64,000 nt of DNA, taken from NCBI GenBank assembly GCA_050729795.1, contig JBOHME010000006.1:1-64000 (forward strand), given 5' to 3'. The position numbers and the translations under genes are program-made. The stretch comes from AP-15 sp050729795. GTDB taxonomy: Bacteria; Pseudomonadota; Alphaproteobacteria; ATCC43930; CGMCC-115725. This document shows positions 1-8,766 of this stretch, piece by piece. The notes below the pieces were generated by a model that made no database searches, was not told the DNA's origin, and was given only the letters and a program-made list of their open reading frames with translations. How positions within the stretch are numbered: position 1 is the first letter of the stretch; each line of letters opens with the position of its first letter.

Positions 1-608
1 GATTCCTATCCGCGCGAGATTTACCGGGTGGATGCGGTCCGGTATTTCTACCTTTATACGTTCGGCGGCATCTATGCCGACATGGACACCGAATGCCTGA
101 GGCCGCTGGCGCCGCTGCTCGGCCGCTGCTCGGCCGCGGCGACGTCCTGCTCGGGAGGATGGGCGGCAACCCGGACCATCCGCACTCGATCCCCAACGCC
201 ACGATGGCCGCCAAGCCGCGGCAGGAGTTCTGGCTCCTGGTGATCTGGCTGCTGGTGGTCGCCGCGACGCGCACGCGGTGGCTCGAACCGGAGGAGGTGA
301 CCGGGCCGGTGGTGCTGAAATCGGCCGCCGATCTGTATCTCGCGCAGGCTCGTCGCGCCGCGCGGTCAAAGGTCAGGTCGGCGATCCGCGAGGTCGCTAA
401 TCTGTTGCCCGCCGATCTTCACCCCAAGCCGAAACCCTCGAACCTAAAAATCCTGCCCAGTCGCGAATGGTTCGCCATCGACTGGACCGACCCCATCCAC
501 CTCCAGTTCAGTCAACAGATCGTCGAACACGATCTGCTGGACGAAGCATCCAAAATGAAATTGTTTCCGGAGTCCTCGGTGGTTTCTTATTGGGCACATT
601 CCTGGTAG
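1..608 (+). pseudogene. DXD-motif glycosyltransferase, 5' end outside window, frameshifted
   Basis: This is the 3' part of a glycosyltransferase of the 'sugar-binding region containing DXD motif' type (GT32/OCH1-like), which transfers sugars from nucleotide-sugars during surface polysaccharide synthesis. The first frame reads FGGIYADMDTECL, with the DMD metal-binding motif after the typical GGIYAD strand. Near base 132 the reading frame breaks. The continuation, with GGNPDHPHSIPNA, lies in another frame and runs to the stop at 606-608. An 11-bp tandem duplication (111-121 and 122-132) accounts for the break: deleting one copy restores a continuous APLLGRGDVLLGR reading. Either a recent inactivating mutation or an assembly error would fit. 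It is followed by other glycosyltransferases. Family call is good; the donor and acceptor are unknown. Confidence 0.7.
111..132. repeat. 11-bp tandem duplication causing frameshift
   Basis: Two perfect copies of GCCGCTGCTCG lie side by side, followed by a partial third copy (GCCGC). Eleven is not a multiple of three, so the extra copy shifts the reading frame of the glycosyltransferase it lies in. Confidence 0.85.
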
Positions 609-708
609 ATCGGGGTCTGGCGGTCCGGTAGAGTGAAACGCGAAGCCGGGCTGCGGCTGGTCTGAGCCGGCTGCTCTGTGCTGCTTTGTCCATCCGCCCG
701 AGGCCAGG

Positions 709-1638
709 ATGCTGATAACCGTCGCAATCTGCACGCTGAACCGAGCAGAATCCTTGCGTCGCACGCTCGAATCGCTGGCGGCGATGCGGGTGCCGGAAGA
801 GCTCGACTGGGAGCTTCTCGTCGTCAACAACGATTGCACCGATCACACCGACGATGTGATCAACGGGCTCGCCGACCGGCTGCCGGTGCGCCGCGAATTC
901 GAGGCGCAGCGCGGGCATTCCCGTGCTCGCAACCGCGCCGTCGAAGTGATGAAGGGGGACTATATCGTGTGGACCGACGACGATGTTGTCGTCGATCCCG
1001 GCTGGCTCGAGGCCTATGCCGAAGCCTTTTTCCGCTGGCCGCAGGCAGCGGTGTTCGGTGGCCGGATCATCCCGAGATACGAGATGCCGGCGGCGAGATG
1101 GATGGTTGAAAACGAGACGCTGCTGTTCGGCGCGCTCGCCATCCGCGATTTTGGCGATGATTTTCTACCGCTGTCGGTTGCTGATGGCCGCGTTCCGTTT
1201 GGTGCGAATTTCGCGCTACGAGCCGCCGAACAGCGGCGATTTCGCTATAATCCCGAGCTCGGATTGGGGCCGGTACGCCGCCGCCTCGGCGATGAAGCCG
1301 ATGTGATCGAGCGGATCATGCAGTCGGGCGGCATCGGTTATTGGGTGCCGACGGCGCGGGTCGAGCATTGTATCGGTCGCGGACGACAAACCATCGGCTA
1401 CGTCGCGCGGTATTACGCCGGGTATGGGGAAACGGCGGCGTTTCGCGACCCATACAGCACAAACTGGCGACGCTTCTGGTTTGGCGTTCCACCTTGGTTG
1501 TGGCGGCGGCTGGTCAGTCAATGGATGCGCTACCAGATCCATCGCCGGATTTCACCAGCGCCGGTCTGGGTGGCCTACCTCCAGGCCTATGCGCTCGCCT
1601 GGGGTGCGATCCGCTATTGGCGCAACGAGCGGGGCTGA
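709..1638 (+). CDS. GT2 family glycosyltransferase
   Basis: A 309-residue family 2 (GT-A fold) glycosyltransferase. It starts with the family's typical first strand, VAICTLNRAESL, followed by the nucleotide-binding VNNDCTDHT segment. The metal-binding acidic motif WTDDDVVVDPGW lies near residue 95, and the chain has a C-terminal acceptor region rich in Trp and Arg. It should move a sugar from a nucleotide-sugar onto a growing glycan on the cytoplasmic side of the membrane. The ATG is preceded by a GAGGCCAGG purine stretch. It resembles the two GT2 genes at 2833 and 3840 but is more distant from them than they are from each other. The substrate cannot be read from the sequence. Confidence 0.88.
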   Translation: MLITVAICTLNRAESLRRTLESLAAMRVPEELDWELLVVNNDCTDHTDDVINGLADRLPVRREFEAQRGHSRARNRAVEVMKGDYIVWTDDDVVVDPGWLEAYAEAFFRWPQAAVFGGRIIPRYEMPAARWMVENETLLFGALAIRDFGDDFLPLSVADGRVPFGANFALRAAEQRRFRYNPELGLGPVRRRLGDEADVIERIMQSGGIGYWVPTARVEHCIGRGRQTIGYVARYYAGYGETAAFRDPYSTNWRRFWFGVPPWLWRRLVSQWMRYQIHRRISPAPVWVAYLQAYALAWGAIRYWRNERG

Positions 1639-1714
1639 TTCGCGGGGAGCACCTTGGGTGGGCCGGTCGCGGGATTTTCGAGCCGGCGCGAAGGTCTAGC
1701 TGAGTGGGGGCACC

Positions 1715-2734
1715 ATGACCGAAGGATTGGTCGAGGCATCGCAGGACGTTGACATTGGTATCATGAGTTGTCCAATAACAAAGCAGGCTCTGGTCTATCG
1801 CAGCCCATCTCTGCTGGAAACGGTTGACGGCAGCTATCGATATCCGATCAAGGACGGCATCTTTTTTCTGACGGCAGACAGCGCGATCGGTCATGCCATC
1901 AACCTGGAGGCTGGCGCACCAGTCAGGCCGGAGAAGGAGGTCGTCCGCAATTTCTATAACGATTTCGGTTGGAAGCTGACCGAAACCGGGATTTACAAAG
2001 ATACCGAAGTCTGGGTCGATCGGCGAACCCGCTCCAGCGAGTTCAGCACGTGGTGCGCAAGGCGGGTGGGCGGTTATCTGCCGCGGTCCGGAACGTATTT
2101 GCTGGACGCCGGCTCGGGAGCGATCCCGCATTCTGTATACATGGAATATCATGCCAATTACAGGCGCCGCATCTGCGTCGATTTCTCGATCGCGGCGCTG
2201 CAAGAGGCACGGCGTAAGCTCGGCGATCGAGGAATTTATGTTCTCGGCGACGTGACAAATCTTCCCTTCCGCGACGATGCGATTGATGCGGTGATTTCCA
2301 ATCACGTCCTCTATCACGTGCCCGCCGATGAGCAGGCGAAAGCTTTCCGGGAATTCTGGCGTGTCACCCGACCGGGAGGTCGTGCCGTCGTGGTCTATGC
2401 GTGGAAGGCCCCTTGGTTGGCGAAATGGATCACGCGATTTTCCGTGAGAGTTCTGCGTCTTACCCAAACAAAAGAGGAATTGGCGCGAAATAAGGAGGTT
2501 GTTCCTGATTTGTACTATTACCCACACTGCATGCGATGGTTTCGTCGTCAGAACTGGGCGTTCAAATATCGCATCAGAATTTTTCGAGTTGTATCAGAAG
2601 AATTCATGCTGTTGTATCTCAGCGACAACATGAGATCAAAATTCCTTATTCTGCTGTTGAAAACAATGCAATATGCGTTCCCGGCATGGTGCGGGCGATA
2701 CGGGCAACACCCGGCTATTATTATTTTCAAATGA
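1715..2734 (+). CDS. SAM-dependent methyltransferase with Trm112-like N-terminus
   Basis: A 339-residue protein. Residues about 18-55 (MSCPITKQAL to YPIKDGIFFL) look like the Trm112p-like / UPF0434 zinc-ribbon-type domain often placed before methyltransferases. Next comes a class I Rossmann methyltransferase core of the Methyltransf_11 type, with motif I LLDAGSGAIPHS, a DVTNLPFRDDAIDAV segment and VISNHVLYHV. Set between glycosyltransferase genes, it probably methylates a sugar or a lipid-linked glycan precursor; that role is inference. The last 250 bases are visibly richer in A+T than the neighbours, which may indicate a recombination boundary. Confidence 0.82.
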   Translation: MTEGLVEASQDVDIGIMSCPITKQALVYRSPSLLETVDGSYRYPIKDGIFFLTADSAIGHAINLEAGAPVRPEKEVVRNFYNDFGWKLTETGIYKDTEVWVDRRTRSSEFSTWCARRVGGYLPRSGTYLLDAGSGAIPHSVYMEYHANYRRRICVDFSIAALQEARRKLGDRGIYVLGDVTNLPFRDDAIDAVISNHVLYHVPADEQAKAFREFWRVTRPGGRAVVVYAWKAPWLAKWITRFSVRVLRLTQTKEELARNKEVVPDLYYYPHCMRWFRRQNWAFKYRIRIFRVVSEEFMLLYLSDNMRSKFLILLLKTMQYAFPAWCGRYGQHPAIIIFK

Positions 2735-2832
2735 GATGTTTTCTTGGCGATTCCGTTAGCATGAGGCTGAGGGTTGAACCCAGCCAAGGGCGGGCGGTGT
2801 CGGGCGGGCGCGCTGCAACCAGGTGAGGCGGG

Positions 2833-3825
2833 ATGCTGACGGTTCTGATCGCCACACACAACGGAACGGACACGCTGGGCCGGACCCTCGAACGGTTTTG
2901 CGCCCTCGTTTCGCCCCCCGGCGGCTGGAAGCTGCTGGTCGTCAACAATGCCAGCACCGATCGCACCGAGGAACTGGTGCTGAGCTTCCGCGATCGGCTG
3001 CCGCTCGGATATCTGGTCGAGCCTCGGCTCGGCAAGCCCCATGCGCTGAATACCGGGCTCGATCACGTCTCGGGCGATCTGGTCGTCTTCGCCGATGACG
3101 ACGTGCTGCCGGACCCGGATTGGCTGGTCGCCTGGCGCAGCGCCGTCGCTCGCTATCCCGAATGTTCGATCTTTGGCGGTGCGATCGAACCGCTCTACGA
3201 GCGCGATCCGCCGCAGTGGCTGAGCAGAGTGCAGCGAGGGGAAAGCATCCTGTTTTCCCGCACCGAGCCCGCGCCCGAGGGGCCGATCCCGCCCGACGGC
3301 CGTAATGTATACGGTCCGAACATGGCGATCCGCACCACGCTCCTCGACGGTGGCTCAAGATACGATGAAAGATTTTTTTGCGGCCCGTCGGGGTTGATGG
3401 GGGAGGAGACCGAATTTGTTCGGCGGCTGGTCAACCGGGGGGGCCAACCCTGCTTTGTGCCGAATGCGCGGGTGCGGCACATCGTCAAGTGCGGCCAACT
3501 CGCCTGGTCGTACATGCTGCGGCGCTTTTATCGTTTTGGGAAACGACACTGGGTCTTGGAGGCGCGAGACCCTCTTCCCGTTGCCCAGCTGTTTGACGCG
3601 CCGCGTTACATGATTCGCCAGGTCGTGACGCTGATCGCGACGATCCCGGTCGCTCTGCTGAGCTTTGACAGGTTTCGCATTTTTACGCATTTGCAGAAGC
3701 TCGCCTTTCAACTCGGGGTTCTCGTGCAGGCGCGCGCCTCGCAAGCGGATGCCCATTGGCGGAATTGGACAGCGCCCCGTCCGCGTGGCGGTCTTGTCGC
3801 CGATCCTGGCAAGCGGTCGCATTGA
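2833..3825 (+). CDS. GT2 family glycosyltransferase (tandem paralogue 1)
   Basis: A 330-residue family 2 glycosyltransferase. It starts MLTVLIATHNGTDTLGRTLE, then carries VNNASTDRTEELV for nucleotide binding and FADDDVLPDPDW as the acidic metal-binding motif near residue 90. GPNMAIR and a DERFFCGPSG segment follow in the catalytic half. A hydrophobic stretch near residue 260 (VVTLIATIPVALLSF) suggests membrane association. Nearly every motif recurs in the next gene, so the two are products of a tandem duplication. The role is glycan assembly; the substrate is unknown. Confidence 0.88.
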   Translation: MLTVLIATHNGTDTLGRTLERFCALVSPPGGWKLLVVNNASTDRTEELVLSFRDRLPLGYLVEPRLGKPHALNTGLDHVSGDLVVFADDDVLPDPDWLVAWRSAVARYPECSIFGGAIEPLYERDPPQWLSRVQRGESILFSRTEPAPEGPIPPDGRNVYGPNMAIRTTLLDGGSRYDERFFCGPSGLMGEETEFVRRLVNRGGQPCFVPNARVRHIVKCGQLAWSYMLRRFYRFGKRHWVLEARDPLPVAQLFDAPRYMIRQVVTLIATIPVALLSFDRFRIFTHLQKLAFQLGVLVQARASQADAHWRNWTAPRPRGGLVADPGKRSH

Positions 3826-3839
3826 CCAGGCGAGACCCC

Positions 3840-4796
3840 ATGTTGACGGTTTTGCTCCCCACCCATAACGGCACGGATACGCTCGGCCGGACCCTCGAAC
3901 AATTCTGCCAGCTCGCAGCACCCACCGGCGGCTGGAAATTGCTGATCGTCAACAATGCCAGCACCGATCACACCGAGGAGCTGGTGCTGAGCTTTCGCGA
4001 CCGGCTGCCGCTCGAATATCTGGTCGAGCCCCGCCTCGGAAAGCCATATGCGCTGAATACCGGGCTCGATCATGTCTCGGGCGATCTGATCATCTTCACC
4101 GATGACGACGTGCTGCCCGACGCGGATTGGCTGGTCGCCTGGCGCGATGCCGTCGATCGCCATCCCGAATGTGCGATCTTCGGCGGTGCGATCGAACCTC
4201 TCTACGAACGCGATCCGCCCGAATGGCTCGCGGAAACCAATTGGCCGAATGTGTTGTTCGCGCGAACCGACCCCAACCCCGAGGGACCGATCCCATCGAC
4301 CGGAAGCATCTTTGGCCCGAACATGGCGGTCCGTGCCACGGCCGTAGCGAATACCGTAAGGTTCGATCTTAGGTTTTTTCTGGGGCCGGCGGGACTATTG
4401 GGCGATGAGACCGATTTCATCTATCGGCTCGCCGCACATGGCAATCGTGCCTGCTTTGTCCCCGGCGCCCGGGTGCGGCACATTGTCAGTCGTGACCAGA
4501 TGCGCTGGCGGTGGATGCTGCGGCGCTTTCGCCGCCATGGCCGGACGCTGTTCCAGTTCGACGTCGAGAGAAACGGTCGCCGCTTTCCCGAGATCGCCCA
4601 TGCGCCGCGCTATCTGCTGCGGCGGGTGATAGCCGGGAGTGCTGTGGTTCCGATCGTGCTGCTGAGCTTCGACCATTTTCGCGTGTTTTCGCATTTGCGC
4701 CAGATCGCTTACGATCTGGGCGCGATTGCACAGTCCCGCTTGCTCTACCGGGATTCGCAAGCCAGAACGTCAGGTGCAGTCGCACCCCAGTCGTAA
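3840..4796 (+). CDS. GT2 family glycosyltransferase (tandem paralogue 2)
   Basis: A 318-residue family 2 glycosyltransferase, close paralogue of the gene just upstream; it begins MLTVLLPTHNGTDTLGRTLE and has FTDDDVLPDADW as the acidic motif. I place the start at the ATG at 3840, 14 bases after the upstream stop. It aligns with the paralogue's N-terminus, whereas the in-frame ATG at 3756 lies inside the upstream gene. The C-terminal halves differ more than the N-terminal halves, as expected if the two copies now use different acceptors. Confidence 0.88.
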   Translation: MLTVLLPTHNGTDTLGRTLEQFCQLAAPTGGWKLLIVNNASTDHTEELVLSFRDRLPLEYLVEPRLGKPYALNTGLDHVSGDLIIFTDDDVLPDADWLVAWRDAVDRHPECAIFGGAIEPLYERDPPEWLAETNWPNVLFARTDPNPEGPIPSTGSIFGPNMAVRATAVANTVRFDLRFFLGPAGLLGDETDFIYRLAAHGNRACFVPGARVRHIVSRDQMRWRWMLRRFRRHGRTLFQFDVERNGRRFPEIAHAPRYLLRRVIAGSAVVPIVLLSFDHFRVFSHLRQIAYDLGAIAQSRLLYRDSQARTSGAVAPQS

Positions 4797-4989
4797 GTCT
4801 GCTGTCGTGGCGGCTGCCCGGACGATCGCCCAAACCCGTCGCCGGGCGCGCTCTTGGGCCGGCAACGCCGAGACCGCGTTTTGTGGCACCAAGCAGGGGC
4901 TGCTGTCGCTGTGGCAGCGACCGGAGCTTTATGACATGATCCTGCCGCGGCCGCTGCCGGCCGCAGCGGAATAAAGAAAAGGCGCCAGA

Positions 4990-5532
4990 ATGCCGGGAAC
5001 CGTCGCGGCCGTGAGCCGCAGCTCGACACATACATTGAGCAAGCCGAACGAGGCGAGCATCCGGCTCGTGACCGGGCTCGGCGTCGAGGGTGATGCGCAT
5101 CAGGGGGTCACGGTCAAGCACCGCTCGCGGGTGGCGCGCGATCCGACCCAGCCCAATCTGCGCCAGGTGCACCTCGTCCACGCCGAATTGCATGACGAGC
5201 TGCGGGTATCGGGCTTTGCGGTCAGCCCCGGACAGATGGGCGAGAATGTCACGACCCGCGGGGTCGATCTGCTCGGCCTCGCGGTCGGCACCCGGCTTCA
5301 TCTCGGCGAGCGCGCGGTGGTCGAGGTCACCGGGCTGCGCAACCCTTGCGCCCAGCTCGACAAGATTCAGCGCGGGCTGATGGCGGCGACCCTCGACCGC
5401 GATGCCGACGGCAATCTGGTGCGCAAGGCGGGGATCATGGGGGTCGTGCTGGTCGAAGGCGAGGTTCGCCCCGGCGATCCGATCCGCATCGAGCCGCCGC
5501 CGCCGCCGCATCTGCCATTGGCGGTGGTCTGA
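4990..5532 (+). CDS. MOSC domain-containing protein
   Basis: A 180-residue stand-alone MOSC-domain protein. MOSC domains occur at the C-terminus of molybdenum cofactor sulfurases and in small YiiM-like proteins that bind molybdenum cofactor. Family marks seen here are GLGVEGDAHQG near the N-terminus, the GQMGENVTTRG segment in the middle, and VTGLRNPCAQL near residue 115, whose Cys is the conserved one of the family. The C-terminus is a proline run. It has no obvious operon partner: 193 bases separate it from the glycosyltransferase and the next gene is convergent. MOSC assignment is firm; the physiological substrate is not known. Confidence 0.85.
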   Translation: MPGTVAAVSRSSTHTLSKPNEASIRLVTGLGVEGDAHQGVTVKHRSRVARDPTQPNLRQVHLVHAELHDELRVSGFAVSPGQMGENVTTRGVDLLGLAVGTRLHLGERAVVEVTGLRNPCAQLDKIQRGLMAATLDRDADGNLVRKAGIMGVVLVEGEVRPGDPIRIEPPPPPHLPLAVV

Positions 5533-5570
5533 TCCACGGTTTCGCGAGCGGGCGCAGCAGCGCCTCAGCT

Positions 5571-5630
5571 CAGCCGGGCACCCCGAGGTTCAGCCGGGCA
5601 CCGGGAGGTTCAGCCGAGCACCGGGAGATC
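5571..5630. repeat. 3 x 20-bp tandem repeat at the 3' end of the CocE-like gene
   Basis: Three consecutive 20-base units begin CAGCCGGGCA, CAGCCGGGCA and CAGCCGAGCA (5571, 5591, 5611). The third carries the last codons and the stop codon of the minus-strand hydrolase gene; the other two repeat that end downstream of it, each with its own TGA. Confidence 0.8.
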
Positions 5631-7421
5631 GACAAAAGACGGCGCCGCCAAGCTGTGGTGAACCGTGTTGGTCGCGACCCGGATATCGCCCTCGTCGTCC
5701 TTCGCCAGCGCCGGGTTGCCGCTGTTGGTGTTGCGCGCATGGCGCGGAAAGTTGCTGCTCGTGATATCGATCCCGATACGGTGACTGGCGCCAAAGGTAT
5801 GATGGATATGGCCGAGATCGATCGTTAGCCGCTCGATCCGGTCCGGCGTCAACGGCCGCGCCTCGCCCGAGGGCTCGCGATACATTGCGCGGGTGATGCC
5901 GTCCATCAGCAGCGTGGCGCTGCCCTCAGGTTCGAGATCGATCAGCTTGGCGACAAAATCGGTGTCCGGTCGGTCCGACTGCACATTGAGGGTGACGCGT
6001 ACATTGCCGGCAATGGTCAGCGGGTGGGCCAGCCTGTCGCCGCGATAGATCAGGCCGTAATCGGCAAGCGCCTGCACCGGCCGCTGGTCGCGCGGCCCGG
6101 CATCGATCAGCATGTTGCGCCCGCCGAGGCTGGGGATCGGCCGCCTGGGATCGTACCGGTAGCTCAGCGGGCGCCTCGCCGGCCCGTCATCGCCCGGCGG
6201 GTCGGAGCCGAGGCTGCCGTCGCCGCCCAGATAGAGCCGCCGCGGCCGCATTCCGGGTGGCGGCCAGCGCTCCGCCCGCTGCCAATCGTCCGGACGATAG
6301 CTATCGCGATCATCAACCCAGGCGTGCGGCGAGTAGAACACGGCCGGCCCGTCCATGATGCCGTTTTGTTGACCCTTCAGCCAGTAATCGAACCACGTGA
6401 AATAAGGGTCGAAGGGCCAAAAATTGTCGTGATAGACAAAATAATGCTCGTTGGGGCCGATCCATAATTTCTGATTTCCGACCCGCGCCTGGATTTCGCT
6501 GAACGCGGCGATGACGCTGGTCTGGAAGATGTCGAACCAGCTGGTCACATGAAAGCCGGGAATGTCGATGGTGCGGCGGAAATTGTGCGCCGCGCGAAAC
6601 CTATCCGGCGCCGGGTGGCTGATGATCTCGTCGAGAAACGGCTGCCAGATCGAGAAATCGGGATAGCCGACCAATGGCAGCCGCAACCAATCCTCCGATC
6701 CGACAAAGGGCGGCTCGGTCTGGCGTGCCGCATCGAGCCGGGCATAGCGCGCGGCGGCCGACACAGCGGCGCATTCGAGCTCCGCCGCACCGATGCCAAA
6801 GCGCTGCATCACCCTCGCCCTATGCGACGGCGACAGCCCGGGAATGTTGCGCGCCACCCACAGCCACAGCCGCTCCATCTCGATCGACTGGCCCTCATAG
6901 ACGACGTCGTCATAGATGCTGGAGGCGCCCGCCTGGGCAAAAAAAGCCCGCAGGCTTGGGTGCCGGGTCGAGGCAGCGGCAAACGTGGTCGTGGCTCCGG
7001 CGGAGGAGCCGGACATGCCGACCATCTGGTTGGTCCAGCCCTGAGCGGCGATCCATTCGAGCGTATCGTGACCGTCGGCCGCGTCGTCGGCATAGACGCG
7101 ATCCTCGCCCTCGGAGCCATGCCGGCCGCGCGTATCCTGATACACCGCGGCATAGCCATGCGCGACGATCGCTCGCCAGCCGCGCAGGATCGAGCCGCGC
7201 ATCGGCTCCGCTGCACTCGGCAGCCATGCCCTCGTGCAGTCGAATTTGTCGCGGGCATCGGCTGCGGCGATGCCGTAAGGGGTGCGCTGCACGATCACCG
7301 CAGAGCGCGGCTCGCCTTGTTCCGGCAGAAAGACAAAGGTGTTGAGCCGCACACCGTCGCGCATCGGCACCATTGCCTGGAAACAGTGGGCATGCGCGGC
7401 GCAATCGACGGTCTTCGCCAT
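5610..7421 (-). CDS. CocE/NonD family hydrolase
   Basis: A 603-residue protein of the CocE / X-Pro dipeptidyl-peptidase (S15) family, alpha/beta-hydrolases that cleave esters or acyl-amides. The N-terminal core has VPMRDGVRLNTF, then VQRTPYG, YQDTRGRHGSEG (oxyanion and family signature) and the nucleophile region VGMSGSSAG with Ser near 137. The jelly-roll C-terminal half carries RVTLNVQSDRPDTDFVAKLID, a typical X-Pro dipeptidyl-peptidase C-terminal domain segment. I chose the ATG at 7421 because upstream codons belong to the neighbouring gene's region and MAKTVDCAAH precedes the conserved core directly. It lies 25 bases after the lactonase gene and is probably cotranscribed with it. Confidence 0.87.
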   Translation of the reverse strand: MAKTVDCAAHAHCFQAMVPMRDGVRLNTFVFLPEQGEPRSAVIVQRTPYGIAAADARDKFDCTRAWLPSAAEPMRGSILRGWRAIVAHGYAAVYQDTRGRHGSEGEDRVYADDAADGHDTLEWIAAQGWTNQMVGMSGSSAGATTTFAAASTRHPSLRAFFAQAGASSIYDDVVYEGQSIEMERLWLWVARNIPGLSPSHRARVMQRFGIGAAELECAAVSAAARYARLDAARQTEPPFVGSEDWLRLPLVGYPDFSIWQPFLDEIISHPAPDRFRAAHNFRRTIDIPGFHVTSWFDIFQTSVIAAFSEIQARVGNQKLWIGPNEHYFVYHDNFWPFDPYFTWFDYWLKGQQNGIMDGPAVFYSPHAWVDDRDSYRPDDWQRAERWPPPGMRPRRLYLGGDGSLGSDPPGDDGPARRPLSYRYDPRRPIPSLGGRNMLIDAGPRDQRPVQALADYGLIYRGDRLAHPLTIAGNVRVTLNVQSDRPDTDFVAKLIDLEPEGSATLLMDGITRAMYREPSGEARPLTPDRIERLTIDLGHIHHTFGASHRIGIDITSSNFPRHARNTNSGNPALAKDDEGDIRVATNTVHHSLAAPSFVDLPVLG

Positions 7422-7446
7422 GGCTCCGGCTCCGCGGCTGATCCTG

Positions 7447-8613
7447 TTACACCATGCCCATCCAGAACATCTGCCGGTCTCCGACATCGACATCGTATTT
7501 GCGCACAAAAATGAGCCTGCCGTCCGCTCCGATGCGGAACACCGAGAGGCATGCCGGGACTTCGCGGAGGGCCGCGCCCTGCCGGACCGGCAGCCCCATG
7601 ATGTGGGCTGCAACAAGCACTTGGCCGCTCGGGTCGATGTGAAATGTGCGGCAATGGATGCCATGCGTGTCGATATGCTGGATCGGGCTCGGCTCACCGG
7701 TCGCAGGATCGATCGCAAAAACAGCGAGGGTGTTTTCGCCGCCGGCAAAGACCGCCCTGCCCGCCTCCTCGACGGTGCTTGAGGCACGATTGGCGACATA
7801 GACAAAGCGGCCATTTGGATGGACATGCACGGTGCCGGCGACCTGCCGCCCGCGAATATCTCCGGGCTCGCCCAAGGTGCCCTTGCTGAAGAGCGGCGCC
7901 GGGCGCAGTGCCTCGCCCTCGATCGCGAACACGTCGAGCCGGTTCTGCCGTTCGAGCGAGACATAAACCCATGGTCTTGTCGGGTGAAAGTCGAGGTGCC
8001 GCGGGCCAAAGCCGTAGCCGCCGCCCGGTGCTACGGAAGCCTCGCCGCCGAGCTGGCCGTCGGAATAGCGGAACACCTTCAGCGCGCCAGGCTCCTCGGG
8101 TCTTCCCGCAGCCGCATCGTGGCCACGGGTGACCAGGATCACCAGTCGGTTGTCGAGGCTGACCCGTACCTGGTGACCGTAGATCCCGGCATCGACCGGC
8201 TCGTTCTGGTCGATTTCCACACCCGGTGTGCCGTCGCCATTGACCCGGTAGACCCGCAGCCCGGACGGATTGCTGAATGCGACCAGAAGGTTGGCCGAGG
8301 GAATGTCGCTCGTCATATGGATCGGCCGGGTCGGCAGCACGATCGGATCGCCGTGCCGGGCGAGAGCGCCCGAGGTGGGATCGATGCGCAGCGCCGTGAC
8401 ATTGTGCCGATGGCCGACCACCCCGCCGACTCCGGAGGCGCTGTCGCTCGAGGCCACATAGAGGAATTGCCGCGTCGTGTGCGGCCAAGCGTAATGCACA
8501 TTGGCCGGCAACGCGACCGTCCCGCGCCGCGTCAATGTCGCTTCGCCGATGTCGAGATCGTATTGCGTCAGCTCGGGCCCGACGCTGGCATAAACCACGG
8601 TTTGCTGCGGCAT
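7447..8613 (-). CDS. Lactonase-family seven-bladed beta-propeller protein
   Basis: A 388-residue protein of the lactonase / 6-phosphogluconolactonase (Pgl-type) beta-propeller family. Repeated blade motifs are visible: FLYVASSDS, GARPRHLDFHPTRPWVYVSLE-type segments (here YGFGPRHLDFHPTRPWVYV), HVHPNGRFVYVANR and FHIDPSGQVLVAAH. No signal peptide is seen, so it is probably cytoplasmic. It may hydrolyse a sugar lactone, but many family members are uncharacterised. It shares a transcription unit with the CocE-like hydrolase. Confidence 0.83.
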   Translation of the reverse strand: MPQQTVVYASVGPELTQYDLDIGEATLTRRGTVALPANVHYAWPHTTRQFLYVASSDSASGVGGVVGHRHNVTALRIDPTSGALARHGDPIVLPTRPIHMTSDIPSANLLVAFSNPSGLRVYRVNGDGTPGVEIDQNEPVDAGIYGHQVRVSLDNRLVILVTRGHDAAAGRPEEPGALKVFRYSDGQLGGEASVAPGGGYGFGPRHLDFHPTRPWVYVSLERQNRLDVFAIEGEALRPAPLFSKGTLGEPGDIRGRQVAGTVHVHPNGRFVYVANRASSTVEEAGRAVFAGGENTLAVFAIDPATGEPSPIQHIDTHGIHCRTFHIDPSGQVLVAAHIMGLPVRQGAALREVPACLSVFRIGADGRLIFVRKYDVDVGDRQMFWMGMV

Positions 8614-8766
8614 TGGCGGCCCCTTTGATTGATCACCGAGCGACCGGCTCAGGCCATCACCATAGGAGCTGCGACCCCCAGACTGAAGCGACGTTGTGAT
8701 CAGCGCCAGCCGAACCGCGGAAGACAGCGCTACTGTGGCGGCGGCGAAAGAGCACAGGACCGCTCC

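Noticed and set aside
8614..8766. Possible small gene between the lactonase and RatA genes
   Set aside because: No frame with a start, a ribosome-binding site and plausible codon use was found.
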